Assembly: GCF_040515995.1 (NCBI RefSeq)
Contig: NZ_CP159485.1
Span: 2,542,001-2,606,000 of the forward strand
DNA from: Proteinivorax hydrogeniformans
Lineage (GTDB): Bacteria > Bacillota > Proteinivoracia > Proteinivoracales > Proteinivoracaceae
DNA length: 64,000 bases
Direction of reading: 5' to 3'
Made by a program: the position numbers and the translations under genes. The notes under the pieces were generated by a model. The model was not told the origin of the DNA and did not search any database. It saw only the letters and a list, made by a program, of their open reading frames with translations. Shown piece after piece: positions 16,630 through 25,602 of the stretch. Numbering within the stretch: the stretch's first letter is position 1; every line of letters begins with the position of its first letter.

Positions 16630-19191
16630 TCATTGTAATTTATTGAGCACCGTTGCTGCTTGTTCAACCTTTTTCACAGTGTTTCTTCTGCCGGAGATAA
16701 AGTATCCTGCTATCACTAAAACTGCTGTCACTGTTAGCAGCACTGCTATCCCTGTTTGCAGGTTAACGGAGGGGTTATTTAGTGTTGTGGCTATTTCTCC
16801 GTTTATTATCTTAGGTATGTTTAGATAAGTAAAAGGAGATAGATGGGCCATTTCTGTTAGCTCTTGGCTTAGGGCAAACCCTGCTGCTCCTATTAGGGCT
16901 GTGGTTGCCAATACGCTCATTTCTCTTTTTAAAAATAGGGATATAAATATCGATAGCGCTATAAAAAACATAGCTACAAAGGTAAGTAGCACTATACTTT
17001 CTGTCAAGAATCTACCTAAGTTCATAAAGTGAAAGCCTACGGTAAAGTCTTCTATATCCACTTTATGCCCATCATAGTCTGAAGCCTCTACCTCTGCTAT
17101 GCTGTCGTAGTTTAAGATTGGATATTGCCAATCGCCAAAGCGCTCAAAGACTGTTCCCACTAAAACTACTAATAGAAATATAGATATACAGCTTAGCACC
17201 GCAACCACTTTGGAGTTAAAAAGCTTGCCTAAAAATATCTTTTTCTCAGCTATAGGCTGGGTTTTGAGAAGGTTTAATGTGTTCTTTTTACCCCGCTCGG
17301 AAGCTAAGCCTCCACCTAGCAGAAACAAAAATATCGCCAGCGGCACAAAGTAAATGTATCTTTCAAAATAAAGGTATAGGGAAAACAGTCCGCTGTTGTC
17401 TATTTTTGTGTTAAATTCTAACCACATATTGAAGCCATCCTGGGATACTCCACCCCATCTCGAGTACATAGTAGTGGGAATAAACTCGCCGGCAAATACT
17501 GGCTGTATATCTCTTTCCATTAGCCATTTTTTTTCTTTAATACTGGCTGTTAAACCCAGCTGACCAATACTATCTCCTTCTCCATACCTAAAAGCTCCTA
17601 TATCAAATTCTTGGTTGTTCAATCTAACATAGTAAAGTTGGTATTCATACAAAGGTTGCCAGTCACCTTTTGAATACCCAACTACTGCTGCTTTCTTCAT
17701 TTCAAGCTTCTTAGTGAAATGGTCTAACGCTTTTTTATCCAACTCTGTTTGCAAATTCGAACTATTTCCTCTTTCCTTAGCAAATTCAATACGCTCTTCA
17801 TAACTAGCTATCTGGCTTTCTAAAAAGCGGGTATTTTCTATATCAGCTAGGTATTCCTGTTCTTTTTGCACAGCTTCGTGGGTGATTATTAAATGGGCAA
17901 AAATAACTAAACATGCCAGCATTGCAAAAGCTTTTAACAGTACTCCTCTTCGTTTCAACTTCCGCCACTCAAAAACATTTATCTTCCAGATGCTTAGACC
18001 CTTGTTTACATTTCCATTCTTATAAGGTTTTTTAATATGGGAGGAATAAAGTAAGCTTAGTTCCCTTTCCGGCACAAATGCCTCCACCGCCAGTATAATC
18101 AGACTCCAACCTATGGCTACTAAGGGATAAAGCCAATCTGTGTTTTGCGGTATTTTGCTTAGAATTTCCGTAAAGTACAAGTGATAAAATGGATTAAACA
18201 CTGATTGCATAAAGGTAAATATATCTGTGATAAAATAGCCAATAACCATTATAAAGCCAGTCATCATTATTGCTGTAAAAGAATTTTTGCCCCATCTGTT
18301 TACAAGTAAACTTATGCTAAACATAAATAAAGCAGCACCCAAAAACAATATTGACGCTCTTACAAGATACTCAAGTGTCGATATAATTGCAAAGCTGTCT
18401 TGTTGTTCGAGAACTTGGGGGTATTGAAAATTTAATGGGTAATCCCAGTACCAGTATTGTTCTACAAAAGTATAAGGAATTGCTACGGCTACAGCTAATA
18501 CTATTAAAATAAAAAGTATAGTAACTAGCATCAAACTAACATACTTTACCCATATAAGATTCCAATCACTTATGGGCTGAGTTTTTAGAGTTAACCATGT
18601 GTTTTCTTCCTTTTCTTCGGTAACAGAGGAGCCAAAGAATAGTAGCAAAGCTAAAAGCCCCACTATTCCTAACAAAAAGGTTATGCTTTCTTTTGCCAAA
18701 AGATGAATAGACTGTGGCGCACTTTCATCTTCATAATAAAAACCCTGTTCTATTAGCCAAGCATTTTTTTGGGTAACTATTTCTTTTTCTTGCCCAACAA
18801 GCCTTGGAATAGGTTGCCCACCTTGCTCCTCGTATTGCTCTAGTAAACTTAAAAACTGTTTTTCATAAGCTAGTGCATCGTCAAAATGGTAGTAATCTAT
18901 AAGCCTCCGCCAAGTTGATAAAGTCCGTAGCATTTGTTGAGTAATCTCATATTGTTTTTCTTGGCTTTCGCTTAGACCTGTGGCTTCTTCTATCATCTTT
19001 AAGTTTTCTTGAACTTCACCTATTCCTCCTATATAACCTCTAACCCTCCTCATTTCTACATCTTTGATATTTGAAGATTGTGATGTGTTCAAATAGTATA
19101 CACCAGATGTGGCTAAAACAGCTATAATTAACAGCCATAAAAACTTCTTTTGTTTAAATATCTTTTTAATTTCAAACTTTAATAAACCCAT
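16630..19191 (-). CDS. Large two-module ABC-2-type permease, copy 1
   Basis: An 853-residue protein made of two similar halves. Each begins with a cytoplasmic helix and TM1 (LLKFEIKKIFKQKKFLWLL near residue 3; INVFEWRKLKRRGVLLKAF near 400), then a long extracytoplasmic segment of about 110-200 residues and five more helices. SSVTEEKEENTWLTLKTQPIS and ASERGKKNTLNLLKTQPIAEKK are the ABC-2 EE..GT-like coupling segments. It therefore resembles a fused permease pair for peptide or lantibiotic self-protection, or for membrane signalling. The ATPase gene is 10 nt upstream. A paralog lies at 20.3-22.8 kb. Confidence 0.88.
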   Translation of the reverse strand: MGLLKFEIKKIFKQKKFLWLLIIAVLATSGVYYLNTSQSSNIKDVEMRRVRGYIGGIGEVQENLKMIEEATGLSESQEKQYEITQQMLRTLSTWRRLIDYYHFDDALAYEKQFLSLLEQYEEQGGQPIPRLVGQEKEIVTQKNAWLIEQGFYYEDESAPQSIHLLAKESITFLLGIVGLLALLLFFGSSVTEEKEENTWLTLKTQPISDWNLIWVKYVSLMLVTILFILIVLAVAVAIPYTFVEQYWYWDYPLNFQYPQVLEQQDSFAIISTLEYLVRASILFLGAALFMFSISLLVNRWGKNSFTAIMMTGFIMVIGYFITDIFTFMQSVFNPFYHLYFTEILSKIPQNTDWLYPLVAIGWSLIILAVEAFVPERELSLLYSSHIKKPYKNGNVNKGLSIWKINVFEWRKLKRRGVLLKAFAMLACLVIFAHLIITHEAVQKEQEYLADIENTRFLESQIASYEERIEFAKERGNSSNLQTELDKKALDHFTKKLEMKKAAVVGYSKGDWQPLYEYQLYYVRLNNQEFDIGAFRYGEGDSIGQLGLTASIKEKKWLMERDIQPVFAGEFIPTTMYSRWGGVSQDGFNMWLEFNTKIDNSGLFSLYLYFERYIYFVPLAIFLFLLGGGLASERGKKNTLNLLKTQPIAEKKIFLGKLFNSKVVAVLSCISIFLLVVLVGTVFERFGDWQYPILNYDSIAEVEASDYDGHKVDIEDFTVGFHFMNLGRFLTESIVLLTFVAMFFIALSIFISLFLKREMSVLATTALIGAAGFALSQELTEMAHLSPFTYLNIPKIINGEIATTLNNPSVNLQTGIAVLLTVTAVLVIAGYFISGRRNTVKKVEQAATVLNKLQ

Positions 19192-19201
19192 AAAACATCA
19201 C

Positions 19202-20074
19202 CTAGCTTCCAACAAATATCTTTTTGTAACGCTCCTCTGATCCCCATATCTTTTTGTCTATGTCTAGTAGCTTTACTTTCTTTTCGTCTAAGGTATGGAA
19301 TACTTTATCTAAGGATGCTCCTTCTATGAACACCCGCAAAGTTTCCTCCAGTCTTTCTACTGGTATATCCTGCTGTTTTAGCGCTTTTTCGCCCTTTTCT
19401 ATGTTGTCTAGTTTTAAGTCGTAGCAGGCTTTTTCATATTTGGAGATATCTTCTTTGATTAGGTTTCCGTCTTTTAAAAATAATATTTGAGATGTTACTC
19501 TATCTATTTCTGCTAGGTTGTGGGAAGATAGCAAAATAGCGGTGCCGCTATTGTATATCTCTAAAAGGAGATTGCGCACCTTTATGGCGCTGGTAGGGTC
19601 TAGTCCGTTTAGCGGCTCATCTAGTATTAGAAGTTTGGGGTTGTTTAAAATGGCCATGGTCAGCAGAAGGTGTTGTTTCATGCCCAATGAATATTTGCCT
19701 ACCTTTTTGTTGATGTACGAGTCTATCCCCACCCTTTTTGCTGTGCTTAGTATCTCTTTTTTTGATATTCCCTGGACATCTCCTATAAATTGCAGGTGGT
19801 CGTAGCCGGTTAAATAGTCGTACAGTACAGAGTTGTCCTGCATGTATGATATTTCTTTAAAGATGTTAGGGTCTTTGTTGATCTTTCCCAGTACGGTAAC
19901 TTCGCCTTCGTTGGCAGGCAGCAGGTTATTGATGACGTTTAGTAAGGTAGATTTACCGGAACCGTTTGGGCCTACTAAAGCTAATATCTGCGGCTGAGTC
20001 ATTTCAAAAGAGATACCTTTTAGTACCTTCTCCTTGCCATAGGATTTGTGGATGTTTTTTACTGATAAAATCAT
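19202..20074 (-). CDS. ABC transporter ATP-binding protein
   Basis: A 290-residue nucleotide-binding subunit. Walker A is GPNGSGKSTLL (about 35-45), Q-loop MQDNSVLYDYL, signature YSLGMKQHLLLTMAIL with a variant LSGGQ (YSLGMKQ), Walker B LLILDEPLNGLDP and H-loop SSHN. A C-terminal extension (about 210-290) with RVFIEGASLDKVFHTL is typical of ABC-2 efflux ATPases. It lies between two large paralogous permeases and probably energises both. GGGGGTATG ribosome site. A near-perfect palindrome upstream may be its operator. Confidence 0.95.
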   Translation of the reverse strand: MILSVKNIHKSYGKEKVLKGISFEMTQPQILALVGPNGSGKSTLLNVINNLLPANEGEVTVLGKINKDPNIFKEISYMQDNSVLYDYLTGYDHLQFIGDVQGISKKEILSTAKRVGIDSYINKKVGKYSLGMKQHLLLTMAILNNPKLLILDEPLNGLDPTSAIKVRNLLLEIYNSGTAILLSSHNLAEIDRVTSQILFLKDGNLIKEDISKYEKACYDLKLDNIEKGEKALKQQDIPVERLEETLRVFIEGASLDKVFHTLDEKKVKLLDIDKKIWGSEERYKKIFVGS

Positions 20075-20138
20075 TTTTACATACCCCCTGTTTATTTTTC
20101 TTTATTTTTTCTTTGTTATATAAATAGACGTGAAATAT

Positions 20139-20154
20139 ACTGAAAAGTTTCAGT
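20139..20154. promoter_or_regulatory. Palindromic candidate operator upstream of the ABC ATPase
   Basis: ACTGAAA-AG-TTTCAGT has perfect 7-bp arms and lies about 65 bp upstream of the ATPase start. Another half site, TACTGAAAT, follows immediately. The position suits repression of the ATPase-permease pair by a dimeric regulator. No regulator gene is adjacent. Confidence 0.4.
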
Positions 20155-20225
20155 TTACTGAAATAAATTCTTCAAAAACAAAACTATAGCCAATGGAAGC
20201 TTTACTTACCCACTGATTGTTTGTC

Positions 20226-20269
20226 AAAAGCCCATTAACTTATTTTAAAATGGTTAATGGGCTTTTGTT
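20226..20269 (-). terminator. Hairpin terminator after permease copy 2
   Basis: AAAAGCCCATTAAC pairs with GTTAATGGGCTTTT around an AT-rich loop, just beyond the stop of the second permease. The T run on the reverse strand is short, so efficiency is uncertain. Confidence 0.6.
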
Positions 20270-20275
20270 TCTTTA

Positions 20276-22849
20276 TCATTGTGATTTGCTTTTTAAGTCA
20301 GCTGTTGTTTGAGTGCTCTTTGACACAGTGTTTCTTCTGCCGGATATAAAGTATCCCGCTAGCACTAAAACTGCTGTCACTGTTAGCAGCACCGCTATAC
20401 CTGTTTGCAGGTTTACACCAGGATTATTTAGTGTTGTGGCTATTTCTCCGTTTATTATCTTAGGTATGTTTAGATAAGTAAAAGGAGATAGATGGGCCAT
20501 TTCTGTTAGATCTTGGCTTAAGGCAAACCCTGCTGCTCCTATTAGGGCTGTGGTTGCCAATACGCTCATCTTTTTTTGTATAAATACAGACAATAACATA
20601 GCCATCGATGTTATAAAGATCGCTATAAATCCTAGCAGAGCGGTGCTTTCTAGTAAATATCTGCCTAAATTTATAAAGTGAAACCCTTGGTTTGTGTTTT
20701 CTATTTTATGTCCAGTGTAGTTTGAAGATATTACTTCAGCTTCACTATCATAATTTAGTATAGGATATTGCCAGTCTCCAAAACGGTTAAATACAGTCCC
20801 TACTAAGATGACTAAAAAAAACACTGCTATACAACTTAGTACGGTTACAATTTTTGCATTAAATAGCTTGCCTAAGAAAAGTTTGCTTTCAGAAACAGGT
20901 TGAGTCTTTAAAAAGTTTAAGGTGTTTTTTTTGCCTCTTTCTGTCGCCAAACCACCACCTAGTAAGAATAAAAGTAGCGCTAGTGGTATAAAGTGTAGAT
21001 GTTTTTCAAAGTAAATATATAAAGTAAATAGACCGCTGTTGTCTACTTTTGTGTTTTCTTCTACCCATATTTCTTTAGCTTCTGTATCATTTCCCCATCC
21101 GCCGTAAAAGGTGGTTGGTATATATATCCCTGAAAAAACTGGCTGAACACCTTTCTCTAACATCCATTCTTTTTCTGCAATGGATGCCTCTAGGGTAAAC
21201 CTCCCTAATTTTTCTTGTTTAATTGACTGGTCAGCAACATAGCCTGTATCAAATTCATTATTATAGAATCTGTTTAAGTAAAGTTGATATTTATGCATTG
21301 ACTTCCAGTCTTTACTTCCATGCCCCGATATCGCAGCTTTTAGTTTATTAATCCTGATATTATAATGCCTATGTCCCTTTTCACGCCATAATAGCGTCCT
21401 CTCATATACCTCTTTGTCGTAATTTTCTTCTACATATTCTACTTCTCGTTGCATAGCTTCTTCAGCATGGGACAGTTTCTCTTTTTCCCACTCCAACTCT
21501 TGCTCTAAACTTGCAATATAAGCGGTCTCTCTTTGATAAGTTTGCTCTGATACTACCGAATAACCAAATAGTACTAGCAAGGCTAGGATAGCATAGACCT
21601 TAAGTAGCAGACCTTGTCTTTTTATTTTCCTCCATTCAAAGGTGCTTATATTCCAAAATGTAAAGTGACTTTTTTGGGTTACTCCTCCTTTATAAGGTTG
21701 TTTTGTGTCTGAGGTAAAAAGCATGTTTATTTTCCCTTCCGGGATAAAAGCTGTCATGCTGGTAAGGGTAGTGCCCCATATTACCCCTGCTAAGGGGTAT
21801 AACCAATCTGTTGGTTTAGGAGTTTGATTTAATATTTCAGAGAAACGAAGCTGAGCAAACGGGTTTGCCGCCGTTTGTAGCGGTACGTACATTTCGGTGA
21901 TTGCATATCCCATTATAACTGTAAATATCGATAGCATTGTAACTGTAAAAGGATTTTTTGCCCATCTACTTAGTAGCAAGGCTATACTAAATGCAAAAAT
22001 GCTTGCTCCTAGAAAAAGCATTACAGCTCTTGTTATATATTCAGAGGTTGAGATGATTGTAAAATGGTCACCTTCGGTCAGTATTTGTGGGTATTGAAAG
22101 TTTATAGTATGGTCTCCTAGGACATATGGAATGCCTATCCCTACTGTTATTACCATTAATATAAATAAAACAGAGACCAATACTAGGCATATATATTTTG
22201 CCCCTATTATCTGCCAATTGGATATAGGTTGTGTCTTTAGAAATTGCCATGTTTTTTCTTCTTTTTCTTCGATTAGTATGTTCCCAAAAAACAAAAGTAA
22301 AAGTGTTATGCCTAGAAGGCTAAATAAAAAGGTTGAGCTTTCCTTTAATAACAGATGTACAGAGTTAGGCACCTCTTCATCTTCGTGAAAAAGATTGTGC
22401 TTATTAAGCCACTGATGCTTAGCAGCTGCTATTTCTTTTTCTAGTCCATGAAATGACGTCAGTTGCCCTCCCAGTTCTTCATACGCTGTTAGATTAGCTA
22501 AAAATTCTCCCTCGTAGTGCATTGCATCGCTAAGCTGTCTGTTTTCTAAAGCCCCTCTCCAACGAATTAAACTAACCCATATGTCTTGGATAGCGTCTAG
22601 CTGTTTTATTTCTAAAGGATCTAATCCTACTTCTCCCTCCAGCTCTGTTAGAAACCTTTGTTGTTCGCCCACTTCATTCATATATGTTTCGTTAATTTTT
22701 TCTAGAGTTTGCTGTATGTAGTTAGGGTGCTGGGAAGAGTACTGCCAATAAATAGCAGCGGTAAATAAAATAGCTACGGTCAAAAGCCATATAAGATTTT
22801 TCTTTTTAAATAGTTTCTTTACTTCAAATTTTAAAAGTCCTAAACCCAC
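20276..22849 (-). CDS. Large two-module ABC-2-type permease, copy 2
   Basis: 857 residues, collinear with the permease at 16.6-19.2 kb: the same two halves (LLKFEVKKLFKKKNLIWLL, then ISTFEWRKIKRQGLLLKVY), long external loops and matching coupling segments. Its extracytoplasmic loops are diverged, but its C-terminal about 80 residues are nearly identical to copy 1, also at the DNA level. I prefer the internal GTG (M at GLGLLKF), because AAAGGGTG then lies at a proper distance and the N-terminus matches copy 1. The ATPase gene follows 200 nt downstream with its own promoter-like region. Confidence 0.87.
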   Translation of the reverse strand: MGLGLLKFEVKKLFKKKNLIWLLTVAILFTAAIYWQYSSQHPNYIQQTLEKINETYMNEVGEQQRFLTELEGEVGLDPLEIKQLDAIQDIWVSLIRWRGALENRQLSDAMHYEGEFLANLTAYEELGGQLTSFHGLEKEIAAAKHQWLNKHNLFHEDEEVPNSVHLLLKESSTFLFSLLGITLLLLFFGNILIEEKEEKTWQFLKTQPISNWQIIGAKYICLVLVSVLFILMVITVGIGIPYVLGDHTINFQYPQILTEGDHFTIISTSEYITRAVMLFLGASIFAFSIALLLSRWAKNPFTVTMLSIFTVIMGYAITEMYVPLQTAANPFAQLRFSEILNQTPKPTDWLYPLAGVIWGTTLTSMTAFIPEGKINMLFTSDTKQPYKGGVTQKSHFTFWNISTFEWRKIKRQGLLLKVYAILALLVLFGYSVVSEQTYQRETAYIASLEQELEWEKEKLSHAEEAMQREVEYVEENYDKEVYERTLLWREKGHRHYNIRINKLKAAISGHGSKDWKSMHKYQLYLNRFYNNEFDTGYVADQSIKQEKLGRFTLEASIAEKEWMLEKGVQPVFSGIYIPTTFYGGWGNDTEAKEIWVEENTKVDNSGLFTLYIYFEKHLHFIPLALLLFLLGGGLATERGKKNTLNFLKTQPVSESKLFLGKLFNAKIVTVLSCIAVFFLVILVGTVFNRFGDWQYPILNYDSEAEVISSNYTGHKIENTNQGFHFINLGRYLLESTALLGFIAIFITSMAMLLSVFIQKKMSVLATTALIGAAGFALSQDLTEMAHLSPFTYLNIPKIINGEIATTLNNPGVNLQTGIAVLLTVTAVLVLAGYFISGRRNTVSKSTQTTADLKSKSQ

Positions 22850-22886
22850 TCTTTTCACCCTTTCTTGTGTACTCTTTATTTATGTT

Positions 22887-22918
22887 AAAAAAGCTCTTCT
22901 AAAAAGAAGAGCTTTTTT
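22887..22918 (-). terminator. Terminator after the 92-residue secreted protein gene
   Basis: AAAAAAGCTCTTCT pairs with AGAAGAGCTTTTTT around 4 nt. It lies between the small secreted protein gene and permease copy 2, both leftward, and insulates the two. Confidence 0.85.
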
Positions 22919-22922
22919 AAAT

Positions 22923-23201
22923 TTAATAATGTGGTGATGGTGGGTATTCAAGGGATACATGAAACAAGAGTCCAGAGTTTCCGGATACGTAACCATGGTA
23001 CCATTCCCCAGTATTAGGGCAGCGGTATGTTGCATACCCATCGCTATTTATATTGTCATCTGGAATATTATCAACCATTATCCTGAGTGGATACGACATA
23101 GTTTCCACAGGCTCCTCTGCAGCCTCCACAGGCATTGCTCCAAAGAAAAACAATCCCCCTAATACCAATGCTGTAACCATCATCAGTCTTTTCTTAAGCA
23201 T
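22923..23201 (-). CDS. Small secreted protein of unknown function
   Basis: 92 residues with a clear Sec signal peptide (KKR at the N-terminus, hydrophobic core about 8-22, cleavage after PVEA at about 27), leaving a mature chain of about 65 residues. The mature part is acidic, then Tyr/Gly/Pro-rich with a single Cys (YATYRCPNTGEWYHGY) and a PPSPHY end. No family recognised. AAGGGGAG ribosome site. It lies next to the large ABC permeases and the RRNPP locus, so it could be a secreted peptide under peptide-type control; this is inference from position only. Confidence 0.75.
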   Translation of the reverse strand: MLKKRLMMVTALVLGGLFFFGAMPVEAAEEPVETMSYPLRIMVDNIPDDNINSDGYATYRCPNTGEWYHGYVSGNSGLLFHVSLEYPPSPHY

Positions 23202-23407
23202 TTAAATCATCTCCCCTTTATTTTTTTATCTCCTAACACAACAACTCTTCTTTTGTGGTAAGAAGATTTCCATTTACAAGCCCAGAACTATGTAAATGCT
23301 GTTTTTTTAGGGAAAATTATATGCATAATAATTTTTGCCGCTCATTTATGGTATAACCCAAAAACCCCAATGACTTTATTTGTCTGCCTAATTAAGTTGA
23401 CATTTTG

Positions 23408-23557
23408 CTAAAAAGACTGGTCTCCAGTTCCATTCCATTCATATTCATACTCCTTATCTTCTGCAATAAGGATTTCGTTGTTTGGCATCATAGCATAGGT
23501 GCTGATAAAAGTAAGAAGTGCTAGAGCAATCGAAAGTAAACCTATTTTTGTTTTAAT
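23408..23557 (-). CDS. Candidate secreted signalling peptide (49 codons, ATT start), divergent from RRNPP regulator
   Basis: The frame follows an exceptionally strong AGGAGGAGG ribosome site, but the codon at the right distance is ATT (23555-23557); no ATG, GTG or TTG fits. The product has KTK, a hydrophobic core GLLSIALALLTFISTYA, and a hydrophilic acidic tail ending EYEYEWNGTGDQSF. This is the architecture of Phr, PapR and NprX-type pro-peptides, which are exported, processed and sensed by RRNPP regulators. It is divergent from exactly such a regulator, 110 bp away. Coding status rests on the ribosome site and signal-like sequence. ATT starts are rare (infC is the known case), so a base error is possible. 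Confidence 0.6.
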   Translation of the reverse strand: MKTKIGLLSIALALLTFISTYAMMPNNEILIAEDKEYEYEWNGTGDQSF

Positions 23558-23597
23558 TATAACCTCCTCCTTTTATTAAGTTTTGCTTTTTTATCGC

Positions 23598-23653
23598 TAA
23601 TGTTATAATAATATGTAAATTCACAAATGTAAAATACTTTAAAGTATCTTTTT
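23598..23653. promoter_or_regulatory. Regulator promoter with palindrome ATACTTTAAAGTAT, copy 1
   Basis: A perfect 14-bp palindrome at 23634-23647 lies just upstream of the regulator ribosome site, downstream of a TATAAT at 23604. The surrounding roughly 50 bp recur almost unchanged at 28322-28376, on the far side of the peptide-maturation cluster. The obvious reading is the regulator's own binding site, used for autoregulation and possibly for the cluster. Confidence 0.6.
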
Positions 23654-23666
23654 AGGGGGAGAGTTT

Positions 23667-24581
23667 ATGCCGTATGAGCTTTTTTTGTTTGGGGAAAAGG
23701 TCAGAGAACTAAGAGAGCAGCAGCTTTTAACTCAATGTGAAATTTCTGATTTATCAGGTGTTAATGTGGAAACTGTTAAAAGATTAGAGCAAGGGAAAGT
23801 TACTCCAAAATTAAAAACCTTAGAAAGTTTATCACCTATATTAAAATGTGATTTAAATAAACTGCTAACTGAGTTTAGAGTGAAAGATTTTCCTAAGTAT
23901 TCACAGACTAAACAAAGGTTGGAGTTAATGTTTGACAGAAATGATCTAGACGGTCTGAGGTTGGAAATGGAGAATCTACAAAGGCTGCTAGATAATGTGA
24001 AAAACGATTTTTCTAAAAAGGAAATCACTCAACTTCTTCTGTTAGCGAAAGGAGTTCTTTTGTATAAAAAAGATAAAAAATATAATAAAGGGCTAGAAGC
24101 ATTGTGTGATGCCATGAAGGTTTTTACCCCTAGCTTTGTTTTGAAGAATTATAAGTTGTGCCATTACTCCCAGCTGGAAATTAGAATTTTAATGAACATA
24201 GGTTTTGTATTACATAAGTTAAAAAGACAGCAGGAGTACGAAAACCTCATGAAATTTTGTTTTGAAAAAGTAGATGAAACCGATAGTATGTATCCGCAAA
24301 TATGCCATAACTTAGCCGGTGTTTATAGAAGAAAGGAAGATTATACAAAAGCATTGCACTACAGCCAATTGGGCATAGATTATTGTATAAAAACCAAAAA
24401 CCTACAGGGTATATCCTTTTTATACTTTGGCAAAGGGGTAGCCCAGTATTATTTAGGAATCGAGGACTATAAAGAAGCTTTTGAAAAAGCGGTGTTTTTT
24501 TGTAAGTTTTTTAAAGAAAGTAACCTTGAAAAGTCAATGACTGAAAACTGCTACAAGTATTTTGGAGTGAAACTACAATAA
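23667..24581 (+). CDS. RRNPP-type transcriptional regulator (HTH_XRE plus TPR)
   Basis: 304 residues. The N-terminal XRE helix-turn-helix (about 9-65) reads VRELREQQLLTQCEISDLSGVNVETVKRLEQGKVTPKL. The rest is all-helical with TPR-like repeats, for example YPQICHNLAGVYRRKEDYTKALHYSQLGIDY (about 208-238) and SFLYFGKGVAQYYLGIEDYKEAFEKAV. This is the layout and length of the Rgg/PlcR/ComR/AimR group, whose TPRs bind short peptides. AGGGGGAG ribosome site. A secreted micro-peptide is divergent and a radical SAM peptide cluster lies downstream on the opposite strand. The family is confident; peptide sensing is inference. Confidence 0.88.
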   Translation: MPYELFLFGEKVRELREQQLLTQCEISDLSGVNVETVKRLEQGKVTPKLKTLESLSPILKCDLNKLLTEFRVKDFPKYSQTKQRLELMFDRNDLDGLRLEMENLQRLLDNVKNDFSKKEITQLLLLAKGVLLYKKDKKYNKGLEALCDAMKVFTPSFVLKNYKLCHYSQLEIRILMNIGFVLHKLKRQQEYENLMKFCFEKVDETDSMYPQICHNLAGVYRRKEDYTKALHYSQLGIDYCIKTKNLQGISFLYFGKGVAQYYLGIEDYKEAFEKAVFFCKFFKESNLEKSMTENCYKYFGVKLQ

Positions 24582-24626
24582 AAAACAAGGGTATTTCTCA
24601 ATGTAGGAAGCACCCTTGTTTTTTTA
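24581..24626 (+). terminator. Terminator of the RRNPP regulator gene
   Basis: AAAACAAGGGT pairs with ACCCTTGTTTT across about 19 nt and is followed by T7. It lies directly behind the stop codon. Confidence 0.85.
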
Positions 24627-24797
24627 TTTATCATTTTCGCTATGAAGCCCGCCACTTTGGTTGAGAGGATTGGAAGTAACTTTAAAAAACATTGTTATGA
24701 AAGCAATAAAAAATATAACCACACTGTTCTTGTGTTCTTATACATTTTTATGAAATATTGATACATTTTTGATAGGCTAAGAACATTTTTTGTCTAA

Positions 24798-25586
24798 CTA
24801 AAAGTAATAACTACCTAAGTTGCCTTTAAACTTTGCTTTATTCAAGAAGTATCTAAATGAAATCCAAGATATTAACACCCAAAGTAAAACGTTTAAGACT
24901 AGCCCCAAAAAGTTCATACTTTGTAATATGTTGTTAGTATCAGATATGATTTCTGCTAACATTTTATTGCCCCATGTCACTGGGATTATATGCAAAATGG
25001 CTCTAAACACTAAAGGAATACTTGCAAAATTTACTATTGCCCCTGTGAAAAATAGCACTATATAACTTAAAACAGCAGAAACAGCACCTATTTTTTTAAA
25101 AACTAAAGTCATGCTAGCTACGAAAAAACCCATAGCATATAGTCCTACAAGAGTGATTGAAAATACTCCAAATACTGCTAACAGTGTCGGCAATGGCATT
25201 ATTAACAATGGCCATGCATTAAAAATAGTTGTCGCTATAGCAAAAAAAGGCACTGCCAATAGTGTCCGTAAAATAAATTGAACAAAAAGGCGGCAAAAAA
25301 ATATCCCTGTTATTTTAGATTTGCACATCATTAACTGCTCAAATGTCCCTAACATTAGCTCTTCTGATATAATGTCGGAAGTCCCACTAATTGCATCTGA
25401 GGAATAGTACCAAAATAGTAGGGCAAATATAAAAACTATTATTGAGCTATAATCTTGTTCATTTACAAAGGAATAAAAAAGTCCAATTACAAAAATAAGA
25501 GTGGTTATTTGTCCTATGACATAGTTGAGCAGATAGTTGCGATAATCAACTGCCAATTTTAATATTTCTGCTTTAAACAAATACAT
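24798..25586 (-). CDS. ABC-2 type permease of the peptide-maturation cluster
   Basis: 262 residues starting MYLFKAEILKLAVDYRNYLLNY, with AAAGGGGCGAG as ribosome site; the frame extends upstream but overlaps the ATPase gene. Six helices are visible, with the ABC-2 amphipathic coupling region SDIISEELMLGTFEQLMMCKSK (E..LGT.E.L). Together with the ATPase 16 nt upstream it forms an exporter that may secrete the modified peptide or give self-immunity. It ends the leftward transcription unit. No terminator hairpin is evident downstream, only AT-rich DNA of about 200 bp facing the regulator's terminator. Confidence 0.9.
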   Translation of the reverse strand: MYLFKAEILKLAVDYRNYLLNYVIGQITTLIFVIGLFYSFVNEQDYSSIIVFIFALLFWYYSSDAISGTSDIISEELMLGTFEQLMMCKSKITGIFFCRLFVQFILRTLLAVPFFAIATTIFNAWPLLIMPLPTLLAVFGVFSITLVGLYAMGFFVASMTLVFKKIGAVSAVLSYIVLFFTGAIVNFASIPLVFRAILHIIPVTWGNKMLAEIISDTNNILQSMNFLGLVLNVLLWVLISWISFRYFLNKAKFKGNLGSYYF

Positions 25587-25602
25587 AATTCTCGCCCCTT
25601 TT

